From: Saccoglossus kowalevskii | Taxonomy: Eukaryota > Hemichordata > Enteropneusta > Harrimaniidae | DNA length: 15,888 nucleotides | Assembly (NCBI RefSeq): GCF_000003605.2 | Contig: NW_003158728.1 | Location: 235,913-251,800, forward strand | Direction: 5' to 3' | In this document: piece by piece, positions 7,930 to 15,888 of the stretch | How the letters are laid out: each line of letters starts with the position of its first letter | Position numbering within the stretch: the stretch's first letter is position 1 | The notes under the pieces: model-generated | Database searches by the model: none | Told to the model about the DNA's origin: nothing | What the model saw: only the letters and a program-made list of their open reading frames with translations | Made by a program: the position numbers and the translations under genes

Positions 7930-8216
7930 ATTGGAGGTAAACTGCATCGTGGTAGTAACTTTTATTCGGAATTGGCATCTGTGATTTCAAGCAGAGACAA
8001 TGTCATCGCCAGGTTAAGTAAACCTGAACTGCCTGTGATTTGGAATGGTAGACCTCACAAAGTGCAAGTTATGTTGAATGGTAGAGAATTGGCTGGTACT
8101 GTTTGTGGGTTGCTGGGTAACGCTGATGGAGACACTACTAATGATTTCATCAAACCAGATGGCGATATAGCTTCCAGTGCTGAGGAGTTCGGTAACAGCT
8201 GGGCTGTACACAACAG
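7930..8216 (+). CDS. Gene A exon 5: C-terminal half of vWD domain
   Basis: 287 nt, the same length as its gene B counterpart, phase 0 to phase 2. It begins IGGKLHRGSNFYSE and ends EEFGNSWAVHN. The signature CGLLGNADGDTTNDF carries the acidic loop typical of vWD calcium sites. The usual CGLCGN has Leu in place of the second Cys, as in the BMPER type (Ile or similar there). The C-terminal half is nearly the same as gene B; the first half has diverged much more. Confidence 0.9.
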
Positions 8217-8227
8217 GTAAGATATTA

Positions 8228-8247
8228 TTTAATTAATTAATTAATTA
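8228..8247. repeat. (TTAA)n microsatellite in intron 5 of gene A
   Basis: Four to five perfect repeats of ttaa shortly after the donor of the last intron. Simple repeat with no visible role. Confidence 0.7.
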
Positions 8248-8419
8248 GGTTAGAATTGGGCGTTTTCGTAGTACTAGATCAAACTTACCATTTACCAGTT
8301 CTGTTTTCAGATTCTGACTATGTATGAGTTTCGATTTAAAGGTAGTCGTCATGGATGGATTATTATATCGATTATTACATTTACAATATAATGATTTTAT
8401 AATAATTTCCAATTTTCAG

Positions 8420-8429
8420 TTGTCCATAA
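8420..8429 (+). CDS. Gene A exon 6: C-terminal Ser-Cys-Pro and stop
   Basis: After the acceptor caattttcag (intron 8217-8419, 203 bp, phase 2) the exon completes a Ser codon, then Cys, Pro and TAA at 8427-8429. Gene B ends identically with Ser-Cys-Pro-stop using different codons, so this is the natural end of the protein rather than a nonsense mutation. The frame happens to stay open for another 22 codons or so after the stop. Confidence 0.8.
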
Positions 8430-8593
8430 AAATGTTACAGTCCTGTTCCAAATCACCTTATCTACTGCTACCCAGCTCTTCTATACAGTAACAATTATTA
8501 GACGAGGACTTCGTGGGTTACATATTTAATTGAGTTAATATTTCCAAGCTATTGCTTTGATTATGAAAGTTGTTCAATAATGTAAATATGAAT

Positions 8594-8599
8594 AATAAA
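8594..8599 (+). terminator. Poly(A) signal of gene A
   Basis: AATAAA about 165 nt after the stop codon, within an AT-rich 3' region. Placement is comparable to the AATAAA about 200 nt after the stop of gene B. Confidence 0.55.
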
Positions 8600-9890
8600 A
8601 ATGAAAAGTCATATTATCGGTATTATAATATCGTGTATTACATGGTGTGATGTGAGATTACTAATGTAAAAACAGGCTCCATAGTATGTGATCAAAAATC
8701 AAGCCGGCTTCCCAGCAAAAATCGGGAAGTAAACATCCTGTACCTCTATGTAATAATGATATTCCCTTGTCAATGTGCATGGTGATTGTGAAACATTTTG
8801 TAATGCACTGGGAAGAGTCTTATTATCAATAGAAAGATATAATACTGAGCTTTCTATTTTAATTATTGCTCAAAACTCACATTGTGTATTTTGATAAATT
8901 TTGTTATTTTTCATCCACATTTTGGGCTTAAAATGCATCCCTTCCCGAGGAGCACCGTACTGTGATATGATGACATGATTCCGTATAGATAGATACAATT
9001 AAGTTAAATAAGTGTTTGGTCTAATAAATACTTTTTATTTCTGTAAATACATCAACGCCTTTAAACTGTTTAGTCCGGTCGCATAATTTGAGGCACGTTT
9101 TAATCGTTTTAGATTCAAGCATTTGAAAAATATACAATTTGGTAGTTTTAGAAAGTGACAAGTTGAATATATCGTTTACACAAATTATTTAAGTAAATTT
9201 ACATTTTCAAATGAATGACTTTACTTTACCCACCCTGAATTGTGTATTCAAATTCAAAGACTTGAAAAAATTCCACATTACCGGTTACCGTAGATATATA
9301 TGCAAAACATTGTCAAATTACAACGTTCATTGTCGGTGCAATGTTTAAATCTGGTGGAATTATGTATTTTGTTTCGATTGAGTTGTATGTTTTTCAACAC
9401 ATTTAATTCCCTATAATCATTGTGTAGTTATGAGTGATATGAGTAATCATTTAAAAGATTTTTTCTGGAAAGAGTCAAATAACCAATAGCGATGAACCAT
9501 TATGTACTTATACAGTTTTGAATCAATTATATGATGATTGGTGTAACGTTTACCGTACGTATGAGGTACCCCTGACATTAGGAGAACACAGCAAATATTC
9601 ATCAAAGATGAAGCCTTTGACCACTATGATTTTCCTGTCAATTTTTGTGCAATACTTTGGTTATATTATAAGCATCTACGAAGTTTATCTAATTGATTAT
9701 ACCACAATACAATCTAATCTGTCAGCTGAAACGTTCATTGCATCTATATAACATTCTGCCATACTAAGCAAAACATTGAATCTGCTTTGTATATGAAATA
9801 ATTTGTACATGGGATATAACAATGCGTATCTACGTATGTAAAGATAACAGGACGATATATATATAATGCGACGTGTCATATTTATTCTTC
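8600..9890. other. Gap between the converging 3' ends of genes A and B
   Basis: About 1.3 kb of AT-rich DNA with no exon-like sequence I can support. The longest frame (9518-9751, plus strand) shows no domain, no codon-like base pattern and no splice sites. No rRNA or tRNA is seen. Confidence 0.55.
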
Positions 9891-9896
9891 CACTTT
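9891..9896 (-). terminator. Poly(A) signal of gene B
   Basis: tttatt on the plus strand reads AATAAA on the minus strand, about 200 nt beyond the gene B stop codon at 10096-10098. Confidence 0.5.
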
Positions 9897-10095
9897 CACA
9901 GTTACAGTTTTGAACAATTATTAAACCTTATAATCCATGCATGCTAAATATCAATTGAAACTAGGTCAGTTATATAATCCGAAAATCGAACAAATAGAGA
10001 TAACCTCATCAAATCTCAATTCACTATTCGAAGATTCCCCTTTCTCAGCCATGGCTAGGTTATATGACAGGGTAGGTTTATCTGCATATTACTCC

Positions 10096-10105
10096 TCATG
10101 GGCAG
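10096..10105 (-). CDS. Gene B exon 7: C-terminal Ser-Cys-Pro and stop
   Basis: The acceptor ttgttttag (intron 10106-10295, 190 bp, phase 2) is followed on the minus strand by c-tgc-cca-tga. This completes Ser and adds Cys, Pro and stop. It matches the gene A ending residue for residue and brings the total coding length to a multiple of three. Confidence 0.8.
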
Positions 10106-13100
10106 CTAAAACAAATTAGAAAACATTATATTTGAATAAATTGTACACCATTATTATCATGTTAAAACCCAAAATGTATAACAGGCGATTAAGAGTATAT
10201 GTAAATGAAAGGCCTCCCCCCCCCGAAGATCTCTCTAAACAGACATTCGGATTCGACTTACGTACTTTCAACTTCTGTTAATTGAAATACATTACCTGCC
10301 GTGTACAGCCCAGCTATTACCGAACTCCTCGGCACTCGTAGCTATATCGCCATCTGGTTTGATGAAGTCATTAGTAGTATCTCCATCAGCGTTACCCAGC
10401 AACCCACATACGGTACCAGGTAATTCTATATCGTCTAACATTACTTGCACTTTGTGAGGTTTACCATTCCAAACAACTGATAAGTTGGGGTCAGTTAGCC
10501 TTGCGATGACATTATGTCCGCTTGGAGTCACAGACGCAAATTCAGAGTAAAAGTCACCACCACGATGCGGTTTACCTCCAACCTGAGTGAATACAATCAA
10601 TATAAGATTCATTGTAATAATTGATATTATTATACATCTGTCACAGTAACGCCATAAGTTACAGCGTGCCGTAATTTTGCGGCATTGCACTGGGTATTTT
10701 CATCCTGCCATATTAGGAAATGCAAATTCCAAATACGGAGCGATTACGCGCGTGAGCGTCCTCTAATAATAATAATAAAAAAATGGTGGCCCCAGAGTTT
10801 AGCCGGCTAAATCTGTCATCTAAATAATAGAATCAAACATGACTGCTACCAGGGTTTGGCCGGACTCCACATAAAGAAGTTCTAAACATTCTGGATTTCG
10901 GCATTCCCGTGATGTATCCTTTGAAGGAAAACATGTATAATAATAAGGTTATTACGAGGATAACGTCACTGTGAGGTTACGTCTGTGTTTCGGTTGACGT
11001 TTTCAGAAAATACCGGAGCACATATGTACTTACAAGATATACTCTCGACAACCAGAAAATCCAAATGACATCGCATTGCAACTTACTGTACTTAAGTATT
11101 TTGAAACGTCACAATGAAAAAATGATTCTGTTGAGCAGTGTTATTACCAAGTTTGGAGACCTTTTCTTCTTTTGATAATAACCATTGTTTATGTTGGCAA
11201 ACATAAAAGCTATTCGTCATTAACACCTATTTAGACTTGTTGTATTTATGTTTGACAATTATAAATAATAATGAAGCAGTACTAATACAATGTAAACGAT
11301 AAAACAGTAAACAGTTTGTGCAGTTGTTATGAGAAGAAAAACTTGCAATTAAAAACATTTTAAAACAAATGTATGTATGGCAGTACATATGGCAAAAGCC
11401 AAAGTGGTTTTTACCTAATTCCTGGTAAACAAAAACACACAAAAGTAGTGTTTTGCGTCAATTGTTATTTGAATGTTATTGATTCTTTAGTTATTCTTAT
11501 TTTTATGTAAATTATATAAATTGAACAGTAGAAAATGAGCTCGCGCACGTGTTTTTAATTCCCTGTATAAACCCATTTTGTTCAATTTATTTTATTTTTT
11601 TACAAAATAAGTAAGACTTACCATGAATGAATTGTCCTCCAGTAAACGTATTGTTGGTATTCCTATAGCAGATATATTGATAGCAATCATTCTCGTTGGG
11701 GGCTTAGTCGGTTCTCTACGTCCACGGAAATCAGCTGTGATTTCAAACTTTCCTTGAGAGTTACAATCTTTTACAAGTACGTATGAACAGTATCCTTGGA
11801 AGTCGTATTTCAATCCGTCAAATGTTGTCATATGTGGATCACCATTCCCGCTTCCAACTGCGAGTCAAACAAACATTTATAAATACGTGCGACATTTGTG
11901 CTACGAAAACAAATATTTATGTGACACAGTATGTGCGATAAGCAATTTGAAAACTATGCACAATTGTGGTGACGTATAAAAGGATCTTTAAAGCAGAAGA
12001 ATTTTCTGTACATCTTTCAAAAAGGCCAATCTCAGAGAAAAGTGCTAAATACATGCACTCCACGCATGTAATGAATACTGAATCATTTGATATTGACTTA
12101 GGGGGCACTTTAGAATCGATTAACCAGCACACATACATAATATATCCGAAAGTTTCTATATTTCAATTAAGTTCTGTCAAAATATAAGCTTTCAATACAA
12201 ACAAAAGTTTAATACAAACGAGAACATACCATAATCAACGCATAATTTGAAAACCCCTTTACTTTCTGGGCCAGTGGAATACCCAATATAATTTACTGTC
12301 AGTGGATTCGGGTCTTCCCATTGCATGAACGGATTGGATTCCCCAGCTCTGCCAACTTTGATTACACCATTATGCCATGTCACCCAGAATCCTCTGAACT
12401 CCGATGGCGACAGAATGTCGGGTGTATATTCGCTGACCATATTTAAGCCTTGTTTTGAACGACGTATAAAAGACTGTGTGTTTCCCAATCCACCAATCAC
12501 TATTGCGTACATTGTTGCTAAATCGTGTTGTTGTGCTGACAAACCAATATGCACGTCGTTGTTTGCTTTGACCTCAAAATCTAGACGTGTAGTTCCTGAC
12601 GCATCTGTTATATACTGATAGTTGTATGTTTTCGGGGTATTAAGTATGTCCCAGTTAGCACATTCTGTTGAAAACCATGATAACAAGTAATATTATTCAA
12701 GTTATATGCATTGCCTGTTATTTTATAATAAATGCAAAGTGTCTTGCATAGGCTGACAATTATTTACGGACTAAGAAAAATAGATAAGCTATTTCAAATA
12801 TGTGAGATGTTTTAATTATTCGAGTTACTGAATCACAACTACAATGATCCATATCCTTTAAAAAAGAATTATAACGTCACAAGGACTCCACACTTATTTT
12901 GAAAAAAAAAGATAAAATTAAAAAATAATTCTGTCAAAGAATTATCAAGAAATATTGTTTGGGTCATATACAGTAACATATTTTATACAAACCGTAACAT
13001 ACCATATGCAGTGCAGACATAGAACACTCCGGTACTTCCCCAACCGGTGGAATATCCAATGTAATTTATTGTCAGTGGATTAGGATCTTCCATTTGCATG

Positions 13101-14473
13101 AACGGTTCGGTTTCTCCAGCCCTGCCAACTTTGATTATGCCATTGTCCCAGGTCACCCAGAATCCTCTGAACTCAGATGGGGATAACATTTTAGGTGTAA
13201 TTGCAATTGCCAAATCCTCGCCTTGTTTTGAACGACGTATAAAAGACTGACTGTTTTCAAGTCCACCAATCACTATTTCGTACATATTTGGCAAATCGTT
13301 TGACTGTGATGATAAAGCAATGTGTACATTTTTGCTTGCTTTGACCTCAAACTCGAGACGAGTCATTCCTGGAGCCCCTGGCATATATTGATAGTTGTAG
13401 ATATCCGGAGTATTAATTGTGTCCACGTTAGCGCATACTGTGAACAGTTATGAGAAAAAATCAGTATTTTCGAGTAGTTTGCATTACCCGTTTCAAATAA
13501 TAAATACAGATTTGTTCTGCACAAAAATAATAGATATTTAAAAGTTATTTTAAAATTATGTTTGTCGTCAGTGTCGTGAATCAGAGTATTATAATGTCTA
13601 TGTTTTAATGGGGGTATAGGACAATATATGTAATTGAAACAGCATTCTGTCCGGAAATTATACGATCTTGTGTAAAATAGTACTTTGAAAAAATTAAAAA
13701 AAAGATAAAGAACACAAATTTATATTCGATTTCGCAGGGCAAAATATTTTACCCATCTTGCTTAGTCCCATCTCTTATTGGAGTGTTTATGTTCTACAAG
13801 GGATTTAGTATCACATGTGGAAGATAGTTTCTAATAATGTTAATATGCAAATAATGCATGGTCGAATTTATATACTCCATTTCATACATTAATTCCAAAT
13901 TCAACATTGTGGCTGGTAAACTAAAATTTCGTCACTATTACACCAATAGTTGTTTAAGAGCTGTTTTTTTTATCAAAATCTTGTATTATCTGTTTCACCA
14001 ATCGTGTAGTCATTTGTCACAGTTATCTCTTGTCACATGGCATGACGGGAATCGCAGTGGAATGTAGTTCTACGTAATGTGGTCAGATATGCAAATTTTC
14101 TGAAACACGTACAGAGTTCCCCGCATCCATGAACCACGTGACAGCTAATTGTTTATAGTGATTGCAAAATATACGTATTATCATAACTATTAACTAACCT
14201 TTGTCCCAATGACTGTGAGTGTGCTATAATAACAAATACAATATATAAAAATTAGTTCAGTAATAAATGATGCATGTTACGTTGACAATAATTTATGCAT
14301 GATATTAATATGACCAGTTTCAAGAACGAACAATTGTCGCGTTAATTACGAACTCGCGGATGTCACGTACATATTTTGAACAAATTAAAACAAAATACCG
14401 TGGGCCCTTCTTCTTGTGCGATAGAATGAACTTCAGAGAGAAAGAACATAAATATCACTGTGATCAGCTGCAT
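10096..14473 (-). CDS. Gene B: secreted protein with two FAMeT domains and one vWD domain
   Basis: Seven coding exons in transcription order: 14473-14399, 14223-14199, 13437-13003, 12664-12230, 11857-11622, 10582-10296, 10105-10096. They total 1503 nt: 500 residues and TGA. Domain order: signal peptide (1-19 or so), short His-rich linker, FAMeT 1 (about 34-178), FAMeT 2 (about 179-323), vWD (about 326-497), Ser-Cys-Pro tail. Intron phases are 0, 1, 1, 1, 0, 2, every donor is GT and every acceptor AG. Each FAMeT exon begins and ends with a Cys-containing segment, suggesting one disulfide per domain. The protein has no transmembrane segment after the signal, so secretion is expected. FAMeT-type domains were named after a crustacean protein; I see no S-adenosylmethionine motif, and a binding or structural role is more likely. 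The BMPER-like vWD type may bind BMP-family ligands, but the cysteine-rich modules that do this in BMPER are absent here. No gene name can be assigned. Confidence 0.92.
10296..10582 (-). CDS. Gene B exon 6: C-terminal half of vWD domain
   Basis: 287 nt after the acceptor attcactcag, phase 0 to 2, donor gtaatg. It begins VGGKPHRGGDFYSE, contains TVCGLLGNADGDTTNDF with the acidic calcium-site loop, and ends EEFGNSWAVHG. By eye it differs from gene A at 21 of 95 residues, nearly all in the first half. Confidence 0.92.
10583..11621 (-). other. Intron 5 of gene B (1039 bp)
   Basis: GT-AG intron between the vWD halves. It includes a (taa)n run near 10766-10780 and otherwise AT-rich sequence. No exon or RNA gene is seen. 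Confidence 0.75.
11622..11857 (-). CDS. Gene B exon 5: N-terminal half of vWD domain
   Basis: 236 nt after the acceptor gactcgcag, phase 1 to 0, donor gtaagt. It reads [20 protein letters not shown], then [11 protein letters not shown] and EITADFRGRREPTKPP. The GDPH motif lies at 11832-11843. Nine nt longer than gene A because it keeps the Asp-Phe-Arg codons. Confidence 0.92.
11858..12229 (-). other. Intron 4 of gene B (372 bp)
   Basis: GT-AG, phase 1, between FAMeT 2 and the vWD domain. A plus-strand open frame here (11966-12187) shows no domain and no splice context and is treated as chance. Confidence 0.75.
12230..12664 (-). CDS. Gene B exon 4: FAMeT domain 2
   Basis: 435 nt after the acceptor ttttcaacag, donor gtatgt, phases 1-1. 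It opens CANWDILNTPKTYNYQY and carries TRLDFEVKA, MYAIVIGGLGNTQSFIRRSK, FRGFWVTWHNGVIKVG, NYIGYSTGPESKGVF and the closing LCVDYG. It is exactly as long as FAMeT 1 and about 70% identical by eye, a clear exon duplication. A symmetric 1-1 exon can be added or lost without breaking the frame, which fits gene A having one copy. Confidence 0.92.
12665..13002 (-). other. Intron 3 of gene B (338 bp)
   Basis: GT-AG, phase 1, between the duplicated FAMeT exons. AT-rich, with a short A-rich patch near 12902-12930 and no other feature. Confidence 0.8.
13003..13437 (-). CDS. Gene B exon 3: FAMeT domain 1
   Basis: 435 nt after the acceptor ctgttcacag, donor gtatgt, phases 1-1. It opens CANVDTINTPDIYNYQY and carries TRLEFEVKA, MYEIVIGGLENSQSFIRRSK, FRGFWVTWDNGIIKVG, NYIGYSTGWGSTGVF and the closing VCTAYG. 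These conserved aromatic and glycine motifs mark the FAMeT (PF12248-type) fold. The two end cysteines are kept in all three FAMeT copies of the window. Confidence 0.92.
13438..14198 (-). other. Intron 2 of gene B (761 bp)
   Basis: GT-AG, phase 1, starting gttagt after the microexon and ending ttcacag. No additional exon is supported; a plus-strand frame at 13858-14067 has no recognisable domain. Confidence 0.75.
14199..14223 (-). CDS. Gene B exon 2: 25-nt microexon
   Basis: Acceptor ttgttattatag, donor gttagt, 25 nt, phase 0 to 1. Encodes HTHSHWDK plus the first base of a Val codon. Its length, phases and flanking sequences match 3059-3083 in gene A. Joined to exons 1 and 3 it restores the frame that a direct exon 1 to exon 3 splice would break. 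The peptide is His-rich and lies just after the predicted signal cleavage site. Confidence 0.82.
14399..14473 (-). CDS. Gene B exon 1: signal peptide
   Basis: 25 codons from ATG (14471-14473, minus-strand context taaggATGc) to acg|gtattt, phase 0. Hydrophobic core LITVIFMFFL, then SEVHSIA with likely cleavage before QEEGPT. Aligns gap-free with gene A exon 1. No other nearby ATG gives a signal peptide that joins in frame to the microexon. Confidence 0.82.
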
Positions 14474-14790
14474 CCTTAATAGAGAGAAATGAACAACAAG
14501 CAATTCAAAATGCGTCTTTCACTAAATGTGTATCCCGAGAAATCAGCGTACTAGTAAAACTAGATATCTGACGAGATGAAAATCGGCATTACAGCCGCGT
14601 TCGCGCACTTCCCCTTATCATTGGCCAAAACAACAAAATCTTAGATCGCACTGAGAAATCGTTCTCGGTCGTTACGGTACGGGATAAGAAACTGCTACTT
14701 TGCCCTAAAAACAAACGCATTCTCTCGCGAGAATGAAATTAAAAATGACGGCGTTTGGTGGATAATTCCTCCGGTACCTACGCGTTTACA
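14474..14790 (-). promoter_or_regulatory. Candidate promoter of gene B, CpG-containing
   Basis: CpG dinucleotides cluster here (for example gccgcgttcgcgcac, gatcgc, tctcgcgaga, gacggcg) against a CpG-poor background. A minus-strand CCAAT lies at 14620-14624, about 150 bp before the gene B ATG. No TATA box is placed convincingly. Because the main motif is palindromic, the region could also drive a gene to the right. Confidence 0.4.
14723..14732. promoter_or_regulatory. Palindromic TCTCGCGAGA element
   Basis: Exact ten-base palindrome TCTCGCGAGA, about 250 bp upstream of the gene B start codon. In vertebrates this motif is a strong CpG-promoter element bound by BANP (earlier linked to Kaiso). 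Its use in this organism is inferred from the sequence match and position only. Confidence 0.45.
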
Positions 14791-15888
14791 ATTTGTCCGT
14801 CTTTACTAGTTGTTATTTAAAGACATTTCAGTTTCAGATAACTTTGTAGTGATTGTTACGGATAACTATCGTCATTTCAGCCGATTTCGGCTGGGAAACT
14901 ACTTATTTTTAACTTGCGCACCAATTACGGTGCGCTCCCGGACTTTGTCTATGGAGGTACGCAGGGCTGTGGTGGGGACATCTATCAACCGACCGCGTCC
15001 CTGTACACACAGCACTGTACGCAGGGCTAGCCTGCAGGTTTGATGACACATAATGAAAGTCAAAGAAAGTACCATGAGCGCAACAAGGGTTCCTATCATG
15101 GGTCACAAGTAAATAGAAGTATAAAGTTCTTCTTCAAAATTATAGTACATAGATTATCTAGCAGCAAGTCCTCATTAATCCAGATGTTTCTGGTTGAAAC
15201 AAAGCTGACACAGAACGTGATGCAATTATGTGTACATTGAAGTGCATTGTATTGCCGTCGCTAGTGAGCGTAATATAACAAATTGAACAACAATTTAGTG
15301 TAGGCTCATATGAGAAGAGATTGTACATTATATCATATGCGACCATAGCTGAACATAAAGTACATAATTCTGTTTCTCCTTTCGTATTCAGATACATGTC
15401 ATGTAAAGGTGCGGTACTGTGCAAAGCACTTTGAGACATTTATCTAACTAAATACAATACCCCAAAACAAGTTATGACAATATAACCAGACTCGGCAATA
15501 ACAATAACAAAAAATGAAGAACTATAAATAAGGTTACATTTAATACCGTTCGTTATTGGTGGATAAATTCAGTCGTTTGGGATTTTCATTTAAGTTTGAG
15601 GCAAACATGCCAAAGATAAGAGTCGATACACGTTGGTAGACGAACAATGTAGTAATTATCCATTGCGAGACTGCATCGACAGAACTGCGGCTTCAGTTAT
15701 TAGTGTTACCCGCCGTATATCACCCTGACTTCAGATTGTAAACTTATGTATGACGTAATGCTGCAATTAACAAACCTTTCCCACACTTACTTGAACAAAT
15801 TGCCTTCCATGTGTTACAGCTGATTTCAGTCTTCAGACGTATATTAACAAATAACTGTAAATAAAATGATATGAATGGCAATGTAATA
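14791..15888. other. Right flank without a recognised gene
   Basis: Short open frames on both strands, none with a domain I recognise. A GC-richer block at 14910-15060 holds a perfect hairpin (gcgcacc 14916-14922, loop aattac, ggtgcgc 14929-14935) and a 12-base direct repeat gtacgcagggct at 14957-14968 and 15017-15028, 60 bp apart. This may be a dispersed repeat or a first exon of another gene; I cannot decide. Confidence 0.45.

Larger units (their letters stand above)
2858..8429 (+). pseudogene. Gene A: secreted FAMeT-vWD protein gene, interrupted by an LTR retrotransposon
   Basis: Coding exons are 2858-2932, 3059-3083, 3241-3305 joined to 5706-6063 (one exon split by the insertion), 7323-7549, 7930-8216 and 8420-8429. 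Without the insertion they total 1047 nt, 348 residues plus TAA. The predicted order is signal peptide, eight-residue microexon peptide, one FAMeT domain (about residues 34-174), vWD domain (about 177-345), and a Ser-Cys-Pro end. All phases (0, 1, 1, 0, 2) match gene B. The LTR element breaks the FAMeT exon: read-through adds 15 foreign codons and then meets TGA at 3351-3353, giving about 70 residues with no vWD domain. On the far side, in-frame TGA and TAA (5697-5702) directly precede the resumed exon. Elsewhere the frame is open, so loss may be recent, allele-specific or tolerated because of gene B. Other oddities are a GC splice donor at 6064 and a 9-nt in-frame deletion in the vWD exon. 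The function is extracellular by inference; binding partners are unknown. Confidence 0.88.

Noticed and set aside
8427-8429. TAA after Ser-Cys-Pro in gene A as a nonsense mutation, since the frame stays open beyond it
   Set aside because: Gene B ends with the same Ser-Cys-Pro followed by TGA at the same intron phase, so the stop is the conserved natural end.
9518-9751. 77-codon plus-strand frame between the two genes as a small gene
   Set aside because: No domain, no homology to the neighbours, AT-rich chance composition and no splice or promoter context.
12230-13437. Calling the FAMeT domains active farnesoic acid methyltransferases
   Set aside because: The family name comes from a crustacean protein. 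No S-adenosylmethionine-binding motif is visible, the domains are behind a signal peptide and next to a vWD domain, and each is framed by cysteines. A non-enzymatic extracellular module is more likely.
15158-15439. 93-codon minus-strand frame in the right flank
   Set aside because: Cys-rich by composition but without a recognisable pattern; no start context or flanking exon could be supported.
1-15888. CRISPR arrays, operons, bacterial mobile elements or tRNA genes
   Set aside because: The window has spliced animal genes; no regular short repeats with spacers and no cloverleaf sequence were found.

Overview
The window is AT-rich, intron-bearing animal nuclear DNA with GT-AG splice sites, AATAAA signals and extracellular protein domains. 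It most likely comes from a marine invertebrate. A hemichordate or other invertebrate deuterostome fits the domain content, but I cannot fix the species from sequence alone.

The core is a convergent (tail-to-tail) pair of paralogous genes for small secreted proteins. Their shared plan is: signal peptide exon, a 25-nt microexon, one or two 'farnesoic acid O-methyltransferase-like' (FAMeT, PF12248-type) domains, a von Willebrand factor D (vWD) domain of the BMPER/crossveinless type with GDPH and CGLLGN motifs, and a short C-terminal Ser-Cys-Pro tail. I rebuilt both genes exon by exon. All intron phases agree, and homologous exons match in length apart from a few whole-codon differences. Gene B (minus strand, 10096-14473) is intact: seven coding exons, 1503 nt, 500 residues, two FAMeT domains. 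Gene A (plus strand, 2858-8429) has one FAMeT domain; its six exons would sum to 1047 nt (348 residues).

Gene A is broken. A 2396-bp non-autonomous LTR retrotransposon (3306-5701), flanked by a 4-bp AGTC target duplication, sits inside its FAMeT exon. The 3' LTR lacks 369 bp present in the 5' LTR, including the poly(A) signal. The leader, first exon and microexon of gene A are also tandemly duplicated (2239-2651 and 2715-3128). The upstream copy carries a 1-nt frameshift.

Layout: 1-2238 has no recognised gene; 2239-3240 holds the duplicated 5' ends of gene A; 3241-6063 is the FAMeT exon split by the LTR element; 7323-8429 holds the gene A vWD exons and stop; 8600-9890 is the gap between the converging 3' ends; 10096-14473 is gene B; 14474-14790 is a CpG-containing candidate promoter with a palindromic TCTCGCGAGA element; 14791-15888 has no recognised gene.

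The two genes probably encode related extracellular proteins whose FAMeT domains act as binding or adhesion modules rather than enzymes. That role is inferred from architecture.
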